This document shows positions 61,901 through 64,000 of a stretch of 64,000 nt of DNA, in pieces. Location: the NCBI RefSeq assembly GCF_032854445.1, contig NC_088306.1, forward strand, positions 27,933,764 through 27,997,763. The letters are read 5' to 3'. The notes under the pieces were generated by a model. That model was given only the letters and a program-made list of their open reading frames with translations, was not told the origin of the DNA and did no database searches. The DNA comes from Liolophura sinensis (taxonomy: Eukaryota > Mollusca > Polyplacophora > Chitonida > Chitonidae). The translations under genes were made by a program, and so were the position numbers. Within the stretch, counting starts at the first letter, position 1. Every line of letters begins with the position of its first letter.

Positions 61901-64000
61901 CACAACACCTCACCAGTCTACCACAGTGATGGATACCACAACACCTGACCAGTCTACCACAGTGATGGATACCACAACACCTGACCAGTTTACCACAGTG
62001 ATGGATACCACAACACCTGACCAGTCTACCACAGTTATGGATACCACAACACCTGACCAGTCTACCACACTGATGGATACCACAACACCTGACCAGTCTA
62101 CCACAGTGATGGATACCACAACACCTGACCAGTCTACCACAGTGATGGATACCACAACACCTGACCAGTCTACCACAGTGATGGATACCACAACACCTGA
62201 CCAGTCTACCACAGTGATGGATACCACAACACCTTACCAGTCTACCACAGAGATGGATACCACAACACCTGACCAGTCTACCACAGTGATGGATATCACA
62301 ACAGCTGACCAGTCTACCACAGTGATGGATACCACAACACCTCACCAGTCTACCACAGTGATGGATACCACAACACCTGACCAGTCTACCACAGTGATGG
62401 ATACCACAACACCTGACCAGTCTACCACAGTAATGGATACCACAACACCTGAACAGTCTACCACAGTGATGTATACCTCAACACCTGACCAGTCTACCAC
62501 AGTGATTGATACCACCACAGCTGGTCAGTCAACCACACTGTTGGATACCACAACAGCTGACCAATCTACCACAGTGATGGATACCACAACAGTTGGCCAG
62601 TCTACCACAGTGTTAGATACCACAACTGCTGACCAGTCTACCACAGTGATGGAAATCACAACAGCTGACCAGTCTACCACAGTAATGGATACCACAATAC
62701 CTGACCAGTCTACCACAGTGATGGATACCAAAACACCTGCTCGGTCTACCACAGTGACCGATACCACCACAGCTGGTCAGTCAACCACACTGTTGGATAT
62801 CACAACAGCTGACCAGTCTACCACAGTGATGGATACCACAACACCTGACCAGTCTACCACAGTTATGGATACCACAACACCTGACCAGTCTACCACAGTT
62901 ATGGATACCACAACACCTGACCAGTCTACCACAGTAATGGATACCACAACACCTGACCAGTCTACCACAGTGATGGATACCACAACACCTGACCAGTCTA
63001 CAACAGTGATGGATACCACAACACCTGACCAGTCTACCACAGTGATGGATACCACAAAACCTGACCAGTCTACCACAGTGATGGATACCACAACACCTGA
63101 CCAGTCTACCACAGTGATGGATACCACAACACCTGACCAGTCTACCACAGTGATGGATACCACAACACCTGACCAGTCTACCACAGTGATGGATACCACA
63201 ACACCTGACCAGTCTACCACAGTGATGGATACCACAACAGTTGACCAGTCTACCACAGTGATGGATACCACAACAGCTGACCAGTTTACCACAGTGATGG
63301 ATACCACAACACCTGACCAGTCTACCACAGTGATGGATACCACAACACCTGACCAGTCTACCACAGTGATGGATACCACAACACCTGACCAGTCTACCAC
63401 AGTGATGGATACCACAACACCTGACCAGTCTACCACAGTTATGGATACCACAACACCTGACCAGTCTACCACACTGATGTATGCCACAACACCTGACCAG
63501 TCTACCACAGTAATGGATACCACAACACCTGAACAGTCTACCACAGTGATGTATACCTCAACACCTGACCAGTCTACCACAGTGATCGATACCACCACAG
63601 CTGGTCAGTCAACCACACTGTTGGATACCACAACAGCTGACCAATCTACCACAGTGATGGATACCACAACAGTTGGCCAGTCTACCACAGTGTTAGATAC
63701 CACAACTGCTGACCAGTCTACCACAGTGATGGAAATCACAACAGCTGACCAGTCTACCACAGTAATGGATACCACAATACCTGACCAGTCTACCACAGTG
63801 ATGGATACCAAAACACCTGCTCGGTCTACCACAGTGACCATACCACAACAACTGACCAGTCTACCACAGTGATAGATACCACAACACCTGACCAGTCTAC
63901 CACAGTGATGTATACCTCAACACCTGACCAGTCTACCACAGTGATCGATACCACCACAGCTGGTCAGTCAACCACACTGTTGGATACCACAACACCTGAC
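49933..64000 (+). CDS. mucin exon L: giant mucin domain 4 (partial, runs off the window)
   Basis: Acceptor caacaaaacag|gtac, phase 1 entry giving G-TDLNPTLPMDTT. It continues as Ser/Thr-rich sequence with no SEA domain at its start. The first block (49,985-50,390) has about eleven 12-residue units ADESSTVMSTTP. A mixed block follows to about 50,760, then an array of 12-residue units VMDTTTPDQSTT / VIDTTTAGQSTT to the window end. The frame is open for 4,655 codons until a one-base loss after 63,839 (copies elsewhere read gtgaccgatacc; here gtgaccatacc) causes a stop at about 63,870. The repeat resumes one frame over to position 64,000. No cysteine seen. The 3' end, and any C-terminal domain, lies beyond the window. 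Confidence 0.82.
49985..50390 (+). repeat. 36-bp coding repeat, ADESSTVMSTTP subtype
   Basis: About eleven units of a 36-base repeat typified by gccgatgagtcttcaactgt. Same 12-residue period as the following array but a different sequence (Ala-Asp-Glu in place of Thr-Pro-Asp). The block is confined to the 5' edge of the exon. Confidence 0.9.
50760..64000 (+). repeat. 36-bp coding array 2 (about 370 units, continues past the edge)
   Basis: Head-to-tail 36-base units with typical codons acc aca aca cct gac cag (TTTPDQ) and tct acc aca gtg atg gat (STTVMD). The 50.8-60.3 kb part mixes many variant units. 60.4-63.5 kb contains long runs of nearly identical VMDTTTPDQSTT. Higher-order duplications include a 972-bp block (caagatta at 54,581 and 55,553) and 1,080-bp blocks (acacctgctcgg at 61,653, 62,733 and 63,813). 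Minus-strand frames (VVSITVVDWSG, CCGIHHCGRLV types) are shadows. Confidence 0.95.

Larger units (their letters stand above)
15179..64000 (+). other. giant SEA-domain, membrane-anchored mucin gene (gene span, open at right edge)
   Basis: Twelve exons join in consistent phase: 15179-15566, 16125-16154, 16597-16706, 16919-16986, 17358-19057, 19433-19539, 19926-19993, 20378-24599, 24929-25035, 25191-25258, 25476-46819 and 49933-beyond 64000. They total about 42.3 kb, or roughly 14,000 codons. The predicted product has a cytoplasmic tail of about 100 residues, one membrane helix, then outside the cell SEA1-mucin1-SEA2-mucin2-SEA3-mucin3-mucin4. As SEA and mucin regions lie C-terminal to the helix, the topology would be type II (N inside). 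Known membrane mucins (MUC1, MUC16) carry the SEA and anchor at the C-terminus, so this arrangement is unusual, while type II proteins with SEA just after the helix exist (TMPRSS/enteropeptidase group). The likely role is an epithelial or cell-surface glycocalyx polymer. The N-terminus, promoter and 3' end are not resolved. Confidence 0.8.

Noticed and set aside
49859-63841. Minus-strand frames (VVSITVVDWSG, CCGIHHCGRLV types) over array 2
   Set aside because: Same antisense shadow effect as over array 1; many short broken frames versus one plus-strand frame of 4,655 codons.

Overview
The window is eukaryotic genomic DNA. It has intron-exon structure with GT..AG sites, AT-rich non-coding sequence, tRNA-derived SINE-like repeats with AAAT-type tails, microsatellites and minisatellites. 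The SINE body (a 'gtcgtgggtttcc...tgcccggtt...ccataatgctgg...acaccaatcaaat' type of unit) resembles elements I associate with marine lophotrochozoans, especially molluscs. A bivalve-like mollusc is my best guess, but it rests on recall rather than a search.

Positions 1-15,000 hold no gene I can support. They contain a MITE-like inverted repeat (1-222), a 36-bp minisatellite (414-701), an 18-bp minisatellite (about 10,456-10,965), several SINE-like copies, and a diverged repeat family with three copies (2.7 kb inverted; 7.85-8.17 kb and 8.23-8.55 kb direct). There is also one tiny, uncertain candidate first coding exon at 9,141-9,170.

Positions 15,179-64,000 (plus strand) are dominated by one gene: a giant membrane-anchored mucin, still open at the right edge. 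In order it encodes a Tyr-rich cytoplasmic tail and one membrane helix, a 30-nt micro-exon, then three repeats of an exon cassette. Each cassette is SEA part a (110/107/107 nt), SEA part b (68/68/68 nt), and a large exon that completes the SEA domain at an N-G-S motif and runs on into a Ser/Thr-rich mucin domain. The mucin exons are 1.7 kb, 4.2 kb and 21.3 kb. After a 3.1-kb intron a fourth mucin exon of more than 14 kb begins without a new SEA domain. The third and fourth mucin exons are 36-bp tandem arrays (12-residue units, consensus VMDTTTPGQSTT and VMDTTTPDQSTT), with roughly 580 and 375 copies. Summed exons give about 42.3 kb of coding sequence, roughly 14,000 residues before the window ends.

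The splice phases are consistent throughout (mucin exons leave in phase 1, SEA-a takes 1 to 0, SEA-b takes 0 to 2). Two single-base frame breaks stand out against this: one in the second mucin exon (near 22,954-22,957) and one near 63,839. The long minus-strand open frames across the arrays are by-products of a 36-nt repeat period and are not genes.
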